Shown one piece after another: positions 15,421-24,973 of a stretch of 64,000 nt of DNA (position 1 is its first letter; every line of letters starts with the position of its first letter). The position numbers and the translations under genes were made by a program. The stretch spans positions 3,664,501 to 3,728,500 of the forward strand of contig CP134536.1 of the NCBI GenBank assembly GCA_031826515.1. Direction: 5' to 3'. Origin of the DNA: Flavobacteriaceae bacterium HL-DH10 (lineage in GTDB: Bacteria > Bacteroidota > Bacteroidia > Flavobacteriales > Flavobacteriaceae). Below the pieces are notes generated by a model. That model worked only from the letters and a program-made list of their open reading frames with translations. It made no database searches and was not told where the DNA came from.

Positions 15421-16731
15421 CTAAATCAAATTAACCCGTACCTTTTTCTTTTTTAAACGAGTATTATTGATTATTGCTACAATACTTTTTACTTTTTGTT
15501 TAGGAACTGCCACAAAAGCACAGTCTTGCTTTAATTCAATAACGCCAATTTCAGAATATTCTAAATCACATTGTTTAAAAAGCAAGCCAGCGATATCGCC
15601 TTTAGATATTTTATCTTTTCTTCCGCCAGAAATGAATAAAGTTGCCCATTGGGATTCTATTTTAGTGGTCTTTGTTTGTAATTTTTCAATATGTTTTGTG
15701 GTGATAAAATCAGGAAGATATTCTTTTTCCCATTGTAAAACATAGGCGGTTCCTTCGGCATTCATACGTGCTGTTCTACCGTTTCTATGGGTAAACTCCT
15801 CACCTTTTAATGGCAATTGATAATGTATGATATAATTAAGTTCTGGAATATCCAATCCGCGAGCAGCCAAATCGGTAGCAATAATGATTTGATGCGTTCC
15901 ATTTCTAAATTTGATTAAAGCACGTTCTCTATCTATTTGCTCCATGCCACCCTGAAAACAGCCATGAGCAATTTTGTTTTTGTTTAAAAAATCGCTTACA
16001 TATTGAATAGTATCTTTATAATTGCAGAAAATAATCCCTGGTTTATTACCAATATGATACAATAAATCGACTAAGGTTTGAAGCTTGTTTTTATCAGGAG
16101 CGACCACTTTTTTAATTACAAGGTTAGAGATTTTAGTTCCTAAATAATCAATTACCAATTCGTTTTGTAATCCAACAAAAGCAGGGATGTCCATATCTTG
16201 AGTTGCCGATGTTAAAATGCGTTTTTTAATATGTGGAAGTAGGCTAATAATTTCACTCATTTCTTTTTCAAAACCTACTTCTAGCGATTTATCGAATTCA
16301 TCTAAAATTAAGGTTTTAATATCTTCAACTAAAAACGTTTCCCGACGTAAATGGTCTGCTATACGACCTGGAGTACCAATTAATATAGCTGGTGGGTGTG
16401 CTAATTCTATTTTGTCTTTAGAAAAAGGTCTGCCACCATAAACCGCATTAACTTTATAACCAGAACCCATGGTGCGTATTACTTGTTCGATTTGAATAGC
16501 TAACTCACGCGAAGGCACTAAAATAAGCAACTGTACATGGTCACAATCGTTGTTTAAAGTAGCAATGGTTGGTAATAAAAAAGCAACTGTTTTACCTGTA
16601 CCTGTTGGAGAAAGCAATACCGCATTTTCGCTATTAGAAATAGCAACTAAGGCATCTTCCTGCATAGGGTTGAGTGCTTTAATATTCAGTTTATCTAAAA
16701 TATCTTGCTGTGCTTTTATATACTTGGCCAT
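15421..16731 (-). CDS. dbpA: DbpA-like DEAD-box RNA helicase
   Basis: The 436-residue product has a Q-motif (LNIKALNPMQEDAL), Walker A SPTGTGKTV, a Walker B written DEFD rather than DEAD (LILDEFDKSLE), SAT and the HRNGRTAR motif VI. The C-terminal 75 residues (about 362-436, starting ATLFISGGRKDKISKGDIAG) match the DbpA RNA-binding domain that targets 23S rRNA hairpin 92, which points to large-subunit assembly. It lies 3 bases after the second helicase gene and is probably co-transcribed with it. Confidence 0.9.
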   Translation of the reverse strand: MAKYIKAQQDILDKLNIKALNPMQEDALVAISNSENAVLLSPTGTGKTVAFLLPTIATLNNDCDHVQLLILVPSRELAIQIEQVIRTMGSGYKVNAVYGGRPFSKDKIELAHPPAILIGTPGRIADHLRRETFLVEDIKTLILDEFDKSLEVGFEKEMSEIISLLPHIKKRILTSATQDMDIPAFVGLQNELVIDYLGTKISNLVIKKVVAPDKNKLQTLVDLLYHIGNKPGIIFCNYKDTIQYVSDFLNKNKIAHGCFQGGMEQIDRERALIKFRNGTHQIIIATDLAARGLDIPELNYIIHYQLPLKGEEFTHRNGRTARMNAEGTAYVLQWEKEYLPDFITTKHIEKLQTKTTKIESQWATLFISGGRKDKISKGDIAGLLFKQCDLEYSEIGVIELKQDCAFVAVPKQKVKSIVAIINNTRLKKKKVRVNLI

Positions 16732-16734
16732 GTA

Positions 16735-18066
16735 TTATTTCTTCTTTTTAACGGCTGGTTTTTCAACTATGGTCTTGTTTTCTGCAATATAATTAGACAA
16801 GATTTTATCTACTAATTCGTCTTTAGTTAAATGATGAAAAATGGTCTTTATTTGCGCTTTAAAATCTTCTGGAATATCCCGATTTGGTTTCGTTTTAAAT
16901 ATTTTTTTAGCCCAAAGCAGTCCGTTATTTTGTTCGATACTTTGTGTATCTGCTTTTTTATAAGGCGTAAATGTAATGCCTAATTCGGATTCAAATTCTG
17001 GAATATCGGCAAGTTCATCTTCTTGAATCACACTTAAAGATAAACCCTTTGCTCCTGCTCTGGCGGTACGCCCGCTTCTATGCACATAAGCATCGTAAGT
17101 ATCTGGTAAATGATAATTTACAACAAAGGCAAGATCCTTTACATCAATTCCACGAGCGGCTAAATCGGTTGCCACCAAAATATCAATGTAGCCTTCTCTA
17201 AACTGTCCCATAATGCGGTCTCGAATACCCTGTGTTAAACTTCCATGAATAGCACCCGAGGAGAATTTATTAATAGCTAAGTTTTTTGCTAATTTGTTTA
17301 CCGCCGCTTTGGTTTTGCAAAAAATGATACCGCGTTGGCCTTCCTTAGTATTTAAAAAATGAAGCAAAACTTCTAGTTTTTCTATAGGTTTTACTACAAC
17401 ATATTGATGATCGATTCCTTGATGACCAATAGTTGTCATATCTGCTTCAATCTGTACCACATGCTTAGACATGTAATTCTGTACCAATTGCTTAATAGTT
17501 CCAGGCATAGTGGCTGTAAACAATAAAGTACGTCTCGATTTTGGGAGGTCTTTAATAATAGTATCTAAATCTTCTTTTAAAGCACTTACCATTTCATCGG
17601 CTTCATCCAACACTAAATACTTTACGGTTTTAATATTAATAGCTCCACGTTTTACTAAATCGACTAAACGACCAGGTGTTGCAACCAATATATGAGTTGG
17701 TGTTTTTAAACGCTCTATTTGAGGTTTTATAGGAATACCACCGCATACCGAAGCTATAGAAATAGTAGAACTCTGTGACGTAAACGACATCAAATTAGAA
17801 AAAATTTGCTGTCCTAATTCTCTTGTAGGTGCTAATATTAGGGCTTGCACTGTTACATCGTCTGTATTTATTAACTGTAACAAAGGCAATCCAAAAGCAG
17901 CAGTTTTACCAGTTCCAGTTTTGGCTAAAGCTACAAGATCTTCTTTTTGATTAAGTATAACAGGAATAACTTTTTCTTGAATATCTGTTGGAACAGAAAT
18001 TTGTAAACTTGCTAACTCTTTTTGAAAAGACTGATTAATTCCTAAATCAGAAAATAATTTTGACAT
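16735..18066 (-). CDS. DEAD-box ATP-dependent RNA helicase, RhlE/CshA type
   Basis: The 443-residue helicase has ALAKTGTGKTAAFGLPLL (Walker A), canonical DEAD in LVLDEADEMV, a TAT variant of motif III (LFTATMPG), ATDLAARGIDV and HRSGRTARAG. After the two RecA domains comes only a short tail ending in lysines, so no extra RNA-binding domain is present. A consensus -7 box lies 15 bases upstream. It forms a two-gene operon with the DbpA-like helicase, suggesting joint use in ribosome assembly or RNA turnover. Confidence 0.9.
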   Translation of the reverse strand: MSKLFSDLGINQSFQKELASLQISVPTDIQEKVIPVILNQKEDLVALAKTGTGKTAAFGLPLLQLINTDDVTVQALILAPTRELGQQIFSNLMSFTSQSSTISIASVCGGIPIKPQIERLKTPTHILVATPGRLVDLVKRGAINIKTVKYLVLDEADEMVSALKEDLDTIIKDLPKSRRTLLFTATMPGTIKQLVQNYMSKHVVQIEADMTTIGHQGIDHQYVVVKPIEKLEVLLHFLNTKEGQRGIIFCKTKAAVNKLAKNLAINKFSSGAIHGSLTQGIRDRIMGQFREGYIDILVATDLAARGIDVKDLAFVVNYHLPDTYDAYVHRSGRTARAGAKGLSLSVIQEDELADIPEFESELGITFTPYKKADTQSIEQNNGLLWAKKIFKTKPNRDIPEDFKAQIKTIFHHLTKDELVDKILSNYIAENKTIVEKPAVKKKK

Positions 18067-18080
18067 ATTATAATTTTAGG

Positions 18081-18088
18081 CAAAGATA
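18081..18088 (-). promoter_or_regulatory. -7 promoter box for the helicase operon
   Basis: On the minus strand the sequence reads TATCTTTG, an exact TAnnTTTG match 14 bases before the helicase ATG. Confidence 0.55.
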
Positions 18089-18292
18089 ATGACACTTTCA
18101 TCTGGAATAGCTTCATTTAGTTTATTATTCTATTTATTAATCAAGTAAAGTTTAACAAAAAATATTTATAATTTGAATATCTTTTGATTCTGCCTAAGGT
18201 CTAGTATTTATTTTAAAATAATCTTACCGTTGTTAATTACAAAAACTAACCATTAGAATTCCGTAAATTACTCCGTGTTTAAAATATACAAA

Positions 18293-19194
18293 ATGAAATA
18301 TATATGGTTTAGTTTATTTAGTTGTTTATTTTTTCAAGGGTTTTCTCAAAATTATTTTGACGTTTTAAACGTTACCTATACCAATACACCTAATAATAAT
18401 TTTGAAATTACAGATGCACAAACAACTGTTCAAGAATTAGCTTTAGAACTTAATTTTCCTGTTGTTATTAACGAGAAAACCATTTTACTAACAGGGTTGT
18501 TTGCTAATAAAACAAAGGTTAAACTAGATGCAAATTCATCCAAAGAAAACTTAGATGTTATTGGTTTAAATGTTGGTATTAATAGAACGTTTAACGATAC
18601 GTGGTCTGCAACTTTTATGCTGTATTCTAAATTAGCTTCTGATGCTATTAAGGTTTCAAAAGAGAATCATCAACTGGCTTTATTATCGTTATTCACAAAA
18701 AAAAGCGTACTGATTTAAAATACAGATATGGTGTGTATGCTAATACCGAAAAATACGGATTGATACTAGTCCCTATTTTTGGTTTATATTATAAAAGTGC
18801 TAACAAGAAATTTGAAGCGAATCTAAACCTGCCTATTATTGGAGATATTAATTATAAAACAGGAAAAAAGACTTGGGTTGGAATGCGGTTTGATGGACTA
18901 GGAACAACTTACACTTTAAAAAATCAGAGTTATAGCGCAAATGGTGCTTATGTATCTAAAACATCTAACGAATTGGTGAGCTATTTGAGGTTTAGGTTAA
19001 GTAAATCCATCTATTTAAATACTAAAGTTGGTTATGCGGTAAGTAGAAATTATAAAGTATTTGATGCTGATGATAAAATTGATTTGGCGTTAAGTTCTTT
19101 TTATTTTGGTGATAAAAGAACCCAGCTAAACGAACGTTTTAAAGATGGAGCTATTTTTAAAATGGAACTGTTTTATAGACTTCATTTTGATTAA
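18293..19194 (+). pseudogene. DUF6268-like outer-membrane beta-barrel protein, frameshifted
   Basis: The frame from ATG 18293 encodes a signal peptide (about residues 1-19, ending GFSQ) and the first half of a beta-rich protein, stopping at 18718. The second half continues in another frame to 19194. Adding one A to the A8 run at 18697-18704 joins them as ...LFTKKKRTDLKYRYGVYAN..., giving one protein of about 300 residues with alternating strands and a C-terminal aromatic-ending strand (FYRLHFD). That pattern and the NYFDVLNVTY start suggest the DUF6268 outer-membrane family. The break may be a sequencing error or a real mutation. Confidence 0.7.
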
Positions 19195-19234
19195 GAAATT
19201 GCTGTTCCTAATTTTTCATAATATATCTATAATA

Positions 19235-19792
19235 CTATTTAGATATTTGTTTTTCTTTTGGTTTAGCAACTCCAGAATATCGTATTGGAAACCTAGAAGA
19301 ACTATTAAGCGTCATATCAGTATTTAAACTGGGATAAATTTTTATATAGACATTGAAATTTTCATTATTGCTTTTAGCGTTAAATGTAATATCAAAGCTC
19401 TGATCTTTGTTTTTTACAGTTTTATAATCTTTCATTAAACCACTAAATTGTATCCCTGAATCAGTACCGCCATAGTCTACTTGCATTTGACGTTCCCCGA
19501 AATATGGCAGATATGACGAAATACTATCTCCAGAAACAGTTAAAAAATTAGTGTTTCCTACCAAGCTTATGCTACCTGCAGAACTTCCTGGTTGCAATAA
19601 GCCAGAATTTAAAACTTGCTGCATGGCATTTGTAACTTGTGGGTATGCCCAATCGGATTCAATAGTGAATTGTTTATTTTTTATTAGTATGTTTAAAGCT
19701 TCAATTTCAGCAGCTGTAGCTGTTGTTTTTGATGCTCCACAAGATATAAAGGTTAAAGCAATAAAAACAAGACTGTAATTTATAAGTTTCAT
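19235..19792 (-). CDS. DUF4251 domain lipoprotein
   Basis: The 185-residue product has a lipoprotein signal with lipobox FISC (Cys18). The mature part has the DUF4251 pattern: an N-terminal NKQFTIESDWAYPQ, a middle YLPYFGERQMQVDYGG with GIQFSG, and NSSSRFPIRYSG near the C-terminus. The family is common in Bacteroidetes and its function is unknown; an envelope location is likely. It is a single gene, convergent with the outer-membrane gene upstream. Confidence 0.88.
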   Translation of the reverse strand: MKLINYSLVFIALTFISCGASKTTATAAEIEALNILIKNKQFTIESDWAYPQVTNAMQQVLNSGLLQPGSSAGSISLVGNTNFLTVSGDSISSYLPYFGERQMQVDYGGTDSGIQFSGLMKDYKTVKNKDQSFDITFNAKSNNENFNVYIKIYPSLNTDMTLNSSSRFPIRYSGVAKPKEKQISK

Positions 19793-20069
19793 CTTAAAAC
19801 GGGTATTAATTTATGCGTTCAGCTTTTTAATTAATTCTTGCTATTTACATGTCAGTTCGGGTGATTCCGACTTTTTATCACAATTGTATAGAGAACAATT
19901 TTAAAACTAAAAATTTGATTCTCGATACTAACTTTTCAGAATAGATAAATCTTTATTAAAATAAACAATTAGTTAATACTTCTAAAATACAAAACATATC
20001 ACATTTATAATATAAAAAACATATAAATTGTATTTATTATTTAAGCCACATCTTATACTTTAGCACATT

Positions 20070-20888
20070 ATGGATTTAAAATTTAAACAGATACAATTAC
20101 AATATCAAGGGTATTTAAACACACCGTTGCTTTGGAAAACGCATGAGGTTTTTGGGTTAAAACAACTAGAACTAAATAAACAAGATCATCTTGTTTTTAA
20201 TGAAATGATTCCTGATAATTTACGATTAGGAAAACGTGTAGAACGCTTTGTTACTGCTGAATTAGAAAAAAACAAGCATATACACGTATTGTTGGAAAAC
20301 ATACAAATACAGAATGAAAAATTAACCATAGGAGAGCTAGATTGTATTTTAAAGCGTGATGAAACTCCAATTCATTTAGAAATTATTTATAAGTTTTATT
20401 TATATGATCCCAATTTAGGTTCTACAGAAATTGAGCACTGGATTGGTCCTAATAGAAATGATAATCTATTAAAAAAGTTAACCAAATTAAAGAACAAACA
20501 ATTACCGCTACTTCATAATATATATACAAAACCGCATTTAGATACTTTGAATTTAAAAGCTGAAAGTATATGGCAACGGGTTTATTTTAAAGCACAATTA
20601 TTTATACCGTATCACGCTAATACTATTGATTTTAGGTTATTAAATAAGGATTGTTTAAAAGGGTTCTATATTCCTTTTTCTGAAGTAGAACAGTTTGCTA
20701 CATGTAAATTTTATATTCCTAACAAAATAGATTGGTTAATAGAAGTTCAAACTCAAATAGATTGGCTACCCTATAACCAATTTCTTGAAAAAATAACCGT
20801 TTTAATAAATAAAAAAACAGCGCCTTTATGTTGGGTAAAATTCCCTAAAGGTGCTGTTCAAAAGTTTTTTGTTGTGTGGTGGGATTAA
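20070..20888 (+). CDS. DUF1853 family protein
   Basis: The 272-residue cytosolic protein matches DUF1853. Conserved phrases are RLGKRVERFV, GELDCILKR, HLEIIYKFYLY and GPNRNDNLLKKLTKLKNKQL. The order Glu/Asp (GELD), then Glu and Lys in HLEIIYKF, resembles the active-site layout of PD-(D/E)xK nuclease-like folds; that resemblance is my inference and not proof of nuclease activity. It is a single gene with no functional partner nearby. Confidence 0.8.
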   Translation: MDLKFKQIQLQYQGYLNTPLLWKTHEVFGLKQLELNKQDHLVFNEMIPDNLRLGKRVERFVTAELEKNKHIHVLLENIQIQNEKLTIGELDCILKRDETPIHLEIIYKFYLYDPNLGSTEIEHWIGPNRNDNLLKKLTKLKNKQLPLLHNIYTKPHLDTLNLKAESIWQRVYFKAQLFIPYHANTIDFRLLNKDCLKGFYIPFSEVEQFATCKFYIPNKIDWLIEVQTQIDWLPYNQFLEKITVLINKKTAPLCWVKFPKGAVQKFFVVWWD

Positions 20889-20908
20889 CGCTATTGTATA
20901 GTCGTTTA

Positions 20909-21532
20909 CTACTGGTTTAGTATAATACTTTCTTTTAGAACAATATCTTTTTTAGCAACATACATATTCTCCTCTTTATTAAGTTTTAACATACTCATCA
21001 CGGCTTTTGCACGACATGCTAAAGTTAAGTCAGGTAATAATGGATCGTCATCAAAAAAGAACGACGTTATTTCGTATTCTGGTTTCCCAGGCTCTTTGAT
21101 GGTACGATGTATTTGTTTTAATTCTTTTGAACGTAAAAATTTACCAGGGATAAAAGTATAGAAGGTATATTGTCCATCGGTATCCGTTTTTATCCATCCT
21201 CTATGATGTATATAGCGCTTACGATTTTCATCTTTTTTAAGTTCGTAATTACCATTTTCATCAGCATGATGTATAAAAAGTATAACATCACTTGCAGGTG
21301 TTTTTCCATCACTTTGATAAATTGTTCCTGTTATTCTAAGTTTATCCGTTTTGGTAGCGAAATCAGGAATAGTATCTGTATTATTTAAATGCTTTTCCGA
21401 AAAATCGTAAACAGCATTTCTCTTCTTATAGTTTAATGGAATATCATTGTTAATACTCGCAGATTCTTGTGCTGAAAGTGTGCTAAAACTTATTAAACAC
21501 GCAAAAAACATTAGGGGCATTAGTTTAATCAT
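20909..21532 (-). CDS. secreted intradiol-dioxygenase-like protein
   Basis: The 207-residue product has a Sec signal peptide (cleavage near SAQES) and then a domain like the catalytic core of intradiol ring-cleavage dioxygenases: KLRITGTIYQSDGKTPASDV, YIHHRGWIKTDTDGQYTFYT and IPG. In true catechol dioxygenases iron is bound by two Tyr and two His. Here a Tyr-x-His-His motif is visible but the other ligands are not obvious, so enzymatic activity is uncertain. An exported location is unusual for aromatic catabolism, and no catabolic genes are nearby. Confidence 0.72.
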   Translation of the reverse strand: MIKLMPLMFFACLISFSTLSAQESASINNDIPLNYKKRNAVYDFSEKHLNNTDTIPDFATKTDKLRITGTIYQSDGKTPASDVILFIHHADENGNYELKKDENRKRYIHHRGWIKTDTDGQYTFYTFIPGKFLRSKELKQIHRTIKEPGKPEYEITSFFFDDDPLLPDLTLACRAKAVMSMLKLNKEENMYVAKKDIVLKESIILNQ

Positions 21533-21557
21533 GATGGAGTTAATTGTTTAATATATT

Positions 21558-21565
21558 CAAAACTA
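21558..21565 (-). promoter_or_regulatory. -7 promoter box for dioxygenase-like gene
   Basis: The minus strand reads TAGTTTTG, an exact TAnnTTTG match 25 bases before the ATG at 21532. Confidence 0.5.
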
Positions 21566-21642
21566 AAATATTAGGTTGTTGCTACCTAAAAAATCTCATG
21601 AACTATAAAATTTACCCGATGAAATGATTAATACTTTAAATA

Positions 21643-21675
21643 TTTGATGAATTATGATTGTATTTTGTATTTTTG
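21643..21675 (+). promoter_or_regulatory. promoter of the efflux operon
   Basis: A TTTG (21643-21646) and TATTTTTG (21668-21675) are separated by 21 bases, matching the Bacteroidetes TTTG-N19-21-TAnnTTTG promoter. The palindrome at 21676 overlaps the expected transcription start. Confidence 0.65.
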
Positions 21676-21691
21676 TTAACCAAGTGGTTAA
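21676..21691. promoter_or_regulatory. probable TetR operator of the efflux operon
   Basis: TTAACCA-AG-TGGTTAA is a perfect 16-base inverted repeat touching the -7 box and covering the start of transcription, 15 bases before the TetR ATG at 21707. Binding here would block transcription of the whole operon. Confidence 0.7.
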
Positions 21692-21706
21692 ACCATAAAG
21701 TTAATA

Positions 21707-22318
21707 ATGAAAAATACAAAAGACGAAAATACAGAATATCAAATACTTAATGCTGCTAAACAAGTATTTCAAACCAAAGGAATGGATGGTGCTAGAATGC
21801 AAGAAATAGCAAATAAAGCAGGGATTAACAAAGCCATGCTTCATTATTATTACAGAAGTAAACAACTGCTTTTTGAAGCCGTTTTTAAAAATGCTTTTTC
21901 ATTATTAGCACCACAATTAAATGCCATATTAAATGATGATTCTACAATTGAGGAGAAAATAAAAAATTTCACTTCAAATTATATATCATTTATAATAAAG
22001 CATCCTTATTTGCCAAATTTTATTATTCAAGAATTGAATAGAAATGAAGATTTTATCTTAAAAATTAAGAATAATACGGGCTTTCCTAATTTAGAAAAGT
22101 TTAAAAAACAAGTAAATATAGAAGTTGAAAAAGGCATTTTAAGACCCATTAGTGGTGAGCAATTGTTTATTAACATTTTATCGCTTAATGTGTTTCCTTT
22201 TATAGGGAAGCCATTAATAAAAGCTTTAATAAATACAGATGATGTAACTTATAATCAGTTAATTGAATCACGTAAAACAGAAGTTTCTAAGTTTATTATA
22301 AATGCTATCAAACCATAA
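21707..22318 (+). CDS. TetR family regulator of ABC efflux operon
   Basis: The 203-residue protein has a typical TetR helix-turn-helix, MQEIANKAGINKAMLHYYY, followed by RSKQLLFEAVF. The C-terminal region looks like the domain seen in YbiH/CecR-like regulators next to YbhGFSR-type exporters. It opens a co-directional operon with TolC, HlyD, OsmC and ABC genes. The 16-base palindrome between its promoter and ATG is the probable autoregulatory site. Confidence 0.92.
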   Translation: MKNTKDENTEYQILNAAKQVFQTKGMDGARMQEIANKAGINKAMLHYYYRSKQLLFEAVFKNAFSLLAPQLNAILNDDSTIEEKIKNFTSNYISFIIKHPYLPNFIIQELNRNEDFILKIKNNTGFPNLEKFKKQVNIEVEKGILRPISGEQLFINILSLNVFPFIGKPLIKALINTDDVTYNQLIESRKTEVSKFIINAIKP

Positions 22319-22328
22319 TTATAAACAG

Positions 22329-23588
22329 ATGAATCATATACAACAAATTGTAATTGGGGTTAGCCTATTATTTGCACTACCTGTAATGGGGCAGCAAATT
22401 GTAACACTCCAAAAATGTTATGACTTGGTTTTAGTAAATTATCCTTTAGCAAAACAAACACTGTTATTGCAACAACAAAATCAATTAGATATCGAAGTTA
22501 TTAATAACAAAAAGCTTCCTCAAGTAAGTTTAGACGCTCAGGCAACCTATCAGTCCGATGTTATTGAAGTGCCTATACCAAATGCTAGCATGGAGGCTTT
22601 AAATAAAGATCAGTACCGAGCTACACTTTCGGTAAATCAGCTTATCTATAATGGAGGTGCAACCCATGCTTCTTTACATTTAAAAGAAGCTCAACTTAAA
22701 ACCAAAGAGAAACAAGTAGAAGTTAGTTTATACCAATTAAAAAAACAGGTAAACCAACTGTATTTTTCAATTTTGCTTTCACAAGAAAATTCCCTGTTAT
22801 TAAATTCTAAAAAAGCCTTAATAGAATCTAAATTAAGTGAAGTAAAATCGGGTATTAAAAATGGAGCACTTCTCCCCGCTTCCGACAAAGTGTTAGAAAC
22901 CGAATTATTAAAAATAAATCAGCAATTTATTGAAGTTAATCATAATAAAATGGCATTGTTACAAACACTTTCTAGTTTAATATCAAAGTCTTTAGATGCT
23001 TCAACAATGTTTCAAATACCTTTAATTGATAATCCCTCGAATACGACTATTAATCGCCCTGAATTAGAATTTTTTCAATATAAAAAAGAAGAAATAGAGC
23101 AATCTGAGAGCTTACTATCAAAAAAAAGAGCACCCAAATTAATGGGCTTTGCTACGGGTGGATATGGGAATCCAGGATTGAATATGCTAGATAATTCATT
23201 TCAAACATTTTATACGGTAGGTGTTAAATTAAATTGGAATGTATTCGATTGGAATACTAATAAAAAGCAACGTCAATCTTTAGTTATAAATAAAGATATG
23301 GTTGATACCGAAACAGAAATTTTTAAACTGAATACAAATATTGAACTTCAACAACAACAGCAAACTATTAATAAAATTGAAGCTTTTATTATTTCAGATA
23401 AGGCGATTATTGAACTTAGAAAATCAGTGCTTAAAGCTGCTGACTCTCAACTTAAAAATGGCATTATTACATCATCAGCTTACATTACAGAACTCACCAA
23501 TTTATATGAAGATGAAAACAGGTTGATACAGCATAAAATCCTATTACAACTAACAAAAGCAAACTACAATATTATTCAAGGGCAATAA
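22329..23588 (+). CDS. TolC family outer-membrane efflux protein
   Basis: From the ATG at 22329 the protein has 419 residues with a signal peptide ending near PVMGQ. An in-frame upstream ATG at 22302 would overlap the TetR gene and spoil the signal. The body is long alpha-helical, rich in Gln, with the duplicated TolC repeat layout (QLIYNGGATHASLHLKEAQL in the first half, GVKLNWNVFDWNTNKKQR in the second). It is the outer-membrane channel of a tripartite exporter together with the HlyD and ABC products downstream. Confidence 0.92.
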   Translation: MNHIQQIVIGVSLLFALPVMGQQIVTLQKCYDLVLVNYPLAKQTLLLQQQNQLDIEVINNKKLPQVSLDAQATYQSDVIEVPIPNASMEALNKDQYRATLSVNQLIYNGGATHASLHLKEAQLKTKEKQVEVSLYQLKKQVNQLYFSILLSQENSLLLNSKKALIESKLSEVKSGIKNGALLPASDKVLETELLKINQQFIEVNHNKMALLQTLSSLISKSLDASTMFQIPLIDNPSNTTINRPELEFFQYKKEEIEQSESLLSKKRAPKLMGFATGGYGNPGLNMLDNSFQTFYTVGVKLNWNVFDWNTNKKQRQSLVINKDMVDTETEIFKLNTNIELQQQQQTINKIEAFIISDKAIIELRKSVLKAADSQLKNGIITSSAYITELTNLYEDENRLIQHKILLQLTKANYNIIQGQ

Positions 23589-23596
23589 AAAAAAAG

Positions 23597-24493
23597 ATGA
23601 AGTATTACAATTATATTTTAGGAATCGCATGGATGACAAGTTTAATTGCTTGTAGCCATACAAACGAAAAAGCCGATGGCTATGGTAATTTTGAAGCTAC
23701 AGAAATAACTGTTTCTGCAGAAAATAATGGCAAAATAATGCAGTTTAGCGTGAGTGAAGGAGATCTATTAAAAAAAGAACAGTTTGTTGGTTTTATAGAC
23801 ACCACTTCTTTAGCCTTAAAACGCGAACAATTACAGGTTTCTAAAGCCATTATTACATCAAAATCTAAAGGTGTTTTGTCGCAAATTAATATACTGAATG
23901 CCAAATTAAAAACAGCTTATTCAAATAAGGAACGTATTGAAAATTTAATTAAAGATGAGGCTGGTACACAAAAACAATTAGACGATGTACAAGGTGAAGT
24001 TAATGTGATTAAAAATCAAATTAGAAGTGTTGAAATTCAAAATGCTCCTGTGGTAAATGAACTAAAAAGTATCGATGTGCAATTAAAACAAATTGATGAT
24101 CAAATTACGAAAAGTAAAATAATTAATCCCATAAATGGCACCGTTTTAACCAAATACGCTGAGCCTAATGAAATTACAACTTTTGCAAAACCACTATATA
24201 AAATAGCCGATTTGAGCATCATGAAATTAAGGGTTTATGTGAGCGAAACGCAATTAGTAGGTTTAAAAATAGGACAAGAAATGACTGTGAAAATTGATGA
24301 TGCCGATGCTATGAAATCGTATATTGGGACTATTAGTTGGATTGCATCAGAAGCAGAGTTTACACCAAAAATTATTCAAACTAAAGAGGAGCGTGTCGCT
24401 TTAGTTTATGCTGTTAAAATTGATGTTAAAAATGATGGTAGTATAAAAATTGGTATGCCTGCCGAAATGTGGTTAAATAATCAAGAAGAATAA
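23597..24493 (+). CDS. HlyD/MFP-family periplasmic adaptor lipoprotein
   Basis: The 298-residue product has a lipobox LIACS (Cys18-19 region). It then shows the membrane-fusion-protein order: a first barrel/lipoyl half (YGNFEATEITVSAENNGKI), a coiled-coil hairpin (about 75-170), a second lipoyl half (KSKIINPINGTVLTKYAEPNE) and a beta-barrel domain. This matches the YbhG/YhiI adaptors of ABC exporters. The gene starts 8 bases after the TolC gene and links the channel to the permeases. Confidence 0.9.
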   Translation: MKYYNYILGIAWMTSLIACSHTNEKADGYGNFEATEITVSAENNGKIMQFSVSEGDLLKKEQFVGFIDTTSLALKREQLQVSKAIITSKSKGVLSQINILNAKLKTAYSNKERIENLIKDEAGTQKQLDDVQGEVNVIKNQIRSVEIQNAPVVNELKSIDVQLKQIDDQITKSKIINPINGTVLTKYAEPNEITTFAKPLYKIADLSIMKLRVYVSETQLVGLKIGQEMTVKIDDADAMKSYIGTISWIASEAEFTPKIIQTKEERVALVYAVKIDVKNDGSIKIGMPAEMWLNNQEE

Positions 24494-24503
24494 ATTTGAA
24501 TTC

Positions 24504-24958
24504 ATGAAAAAAACAATATCAATACTACTATTGCTGACTTTATCTTTTTTTACTTGTAAACAAGCTGAAAAAAAGACATGAATATGGATGTTCATCATGA
24601 AGACATACTTAATAATGATTGGATAAATGATATTAAACTAAACGAAGGCGCCAAATGGCAGGTTAATAAAGCTACTCATGAGGGTGTTTTAGAAATGCAA
24701 ACGCTTTTAAAAACTGAAAAAACAGTATCGATTGAAGCGTATCATCATTTAGCAACACAACTGAATCAAGTTAAAAATACCATCATAAAAAAATGCGATA
24801 TGAAAGGAAAAGCACATAATAATTTACATGTATGGTTGCTTCCGCTTATTCAAAAATTGGATGTGTTATTAAATTCAAAGTCGGTTGAAGATGCATCAAA
24901 ATTAAAATATAGCATTGAGGAAAACATCAATAAATACAACACCTATTTTCAATACTAA
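24504..24958 (+). pseudogene. small helical lipoprotein of the efflux operon, frameshifted
   Basis: ATG 24504 begins a perfect lipoprotein signal (MKKTISILLLLTLSFFTCKQ), but the frame stops at 24579-24581. The remaining 126 codons run in another frame to 24958. One extra A in the A7 run at 24568-24574 would join them as ...CKQAEKKDMNMDVHHED..., a lipoprotein of about 150 residues with Met/His/Asp near the new N-terminus and a long helical body. No family is recognised. It sits between HlyD and OsmC genes. It may be a sequencing error; if the break is real, the downstream part lacks export. Confidence 0.65.
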
Positions 24959-24973
24959 TTTAAATTAAATATC

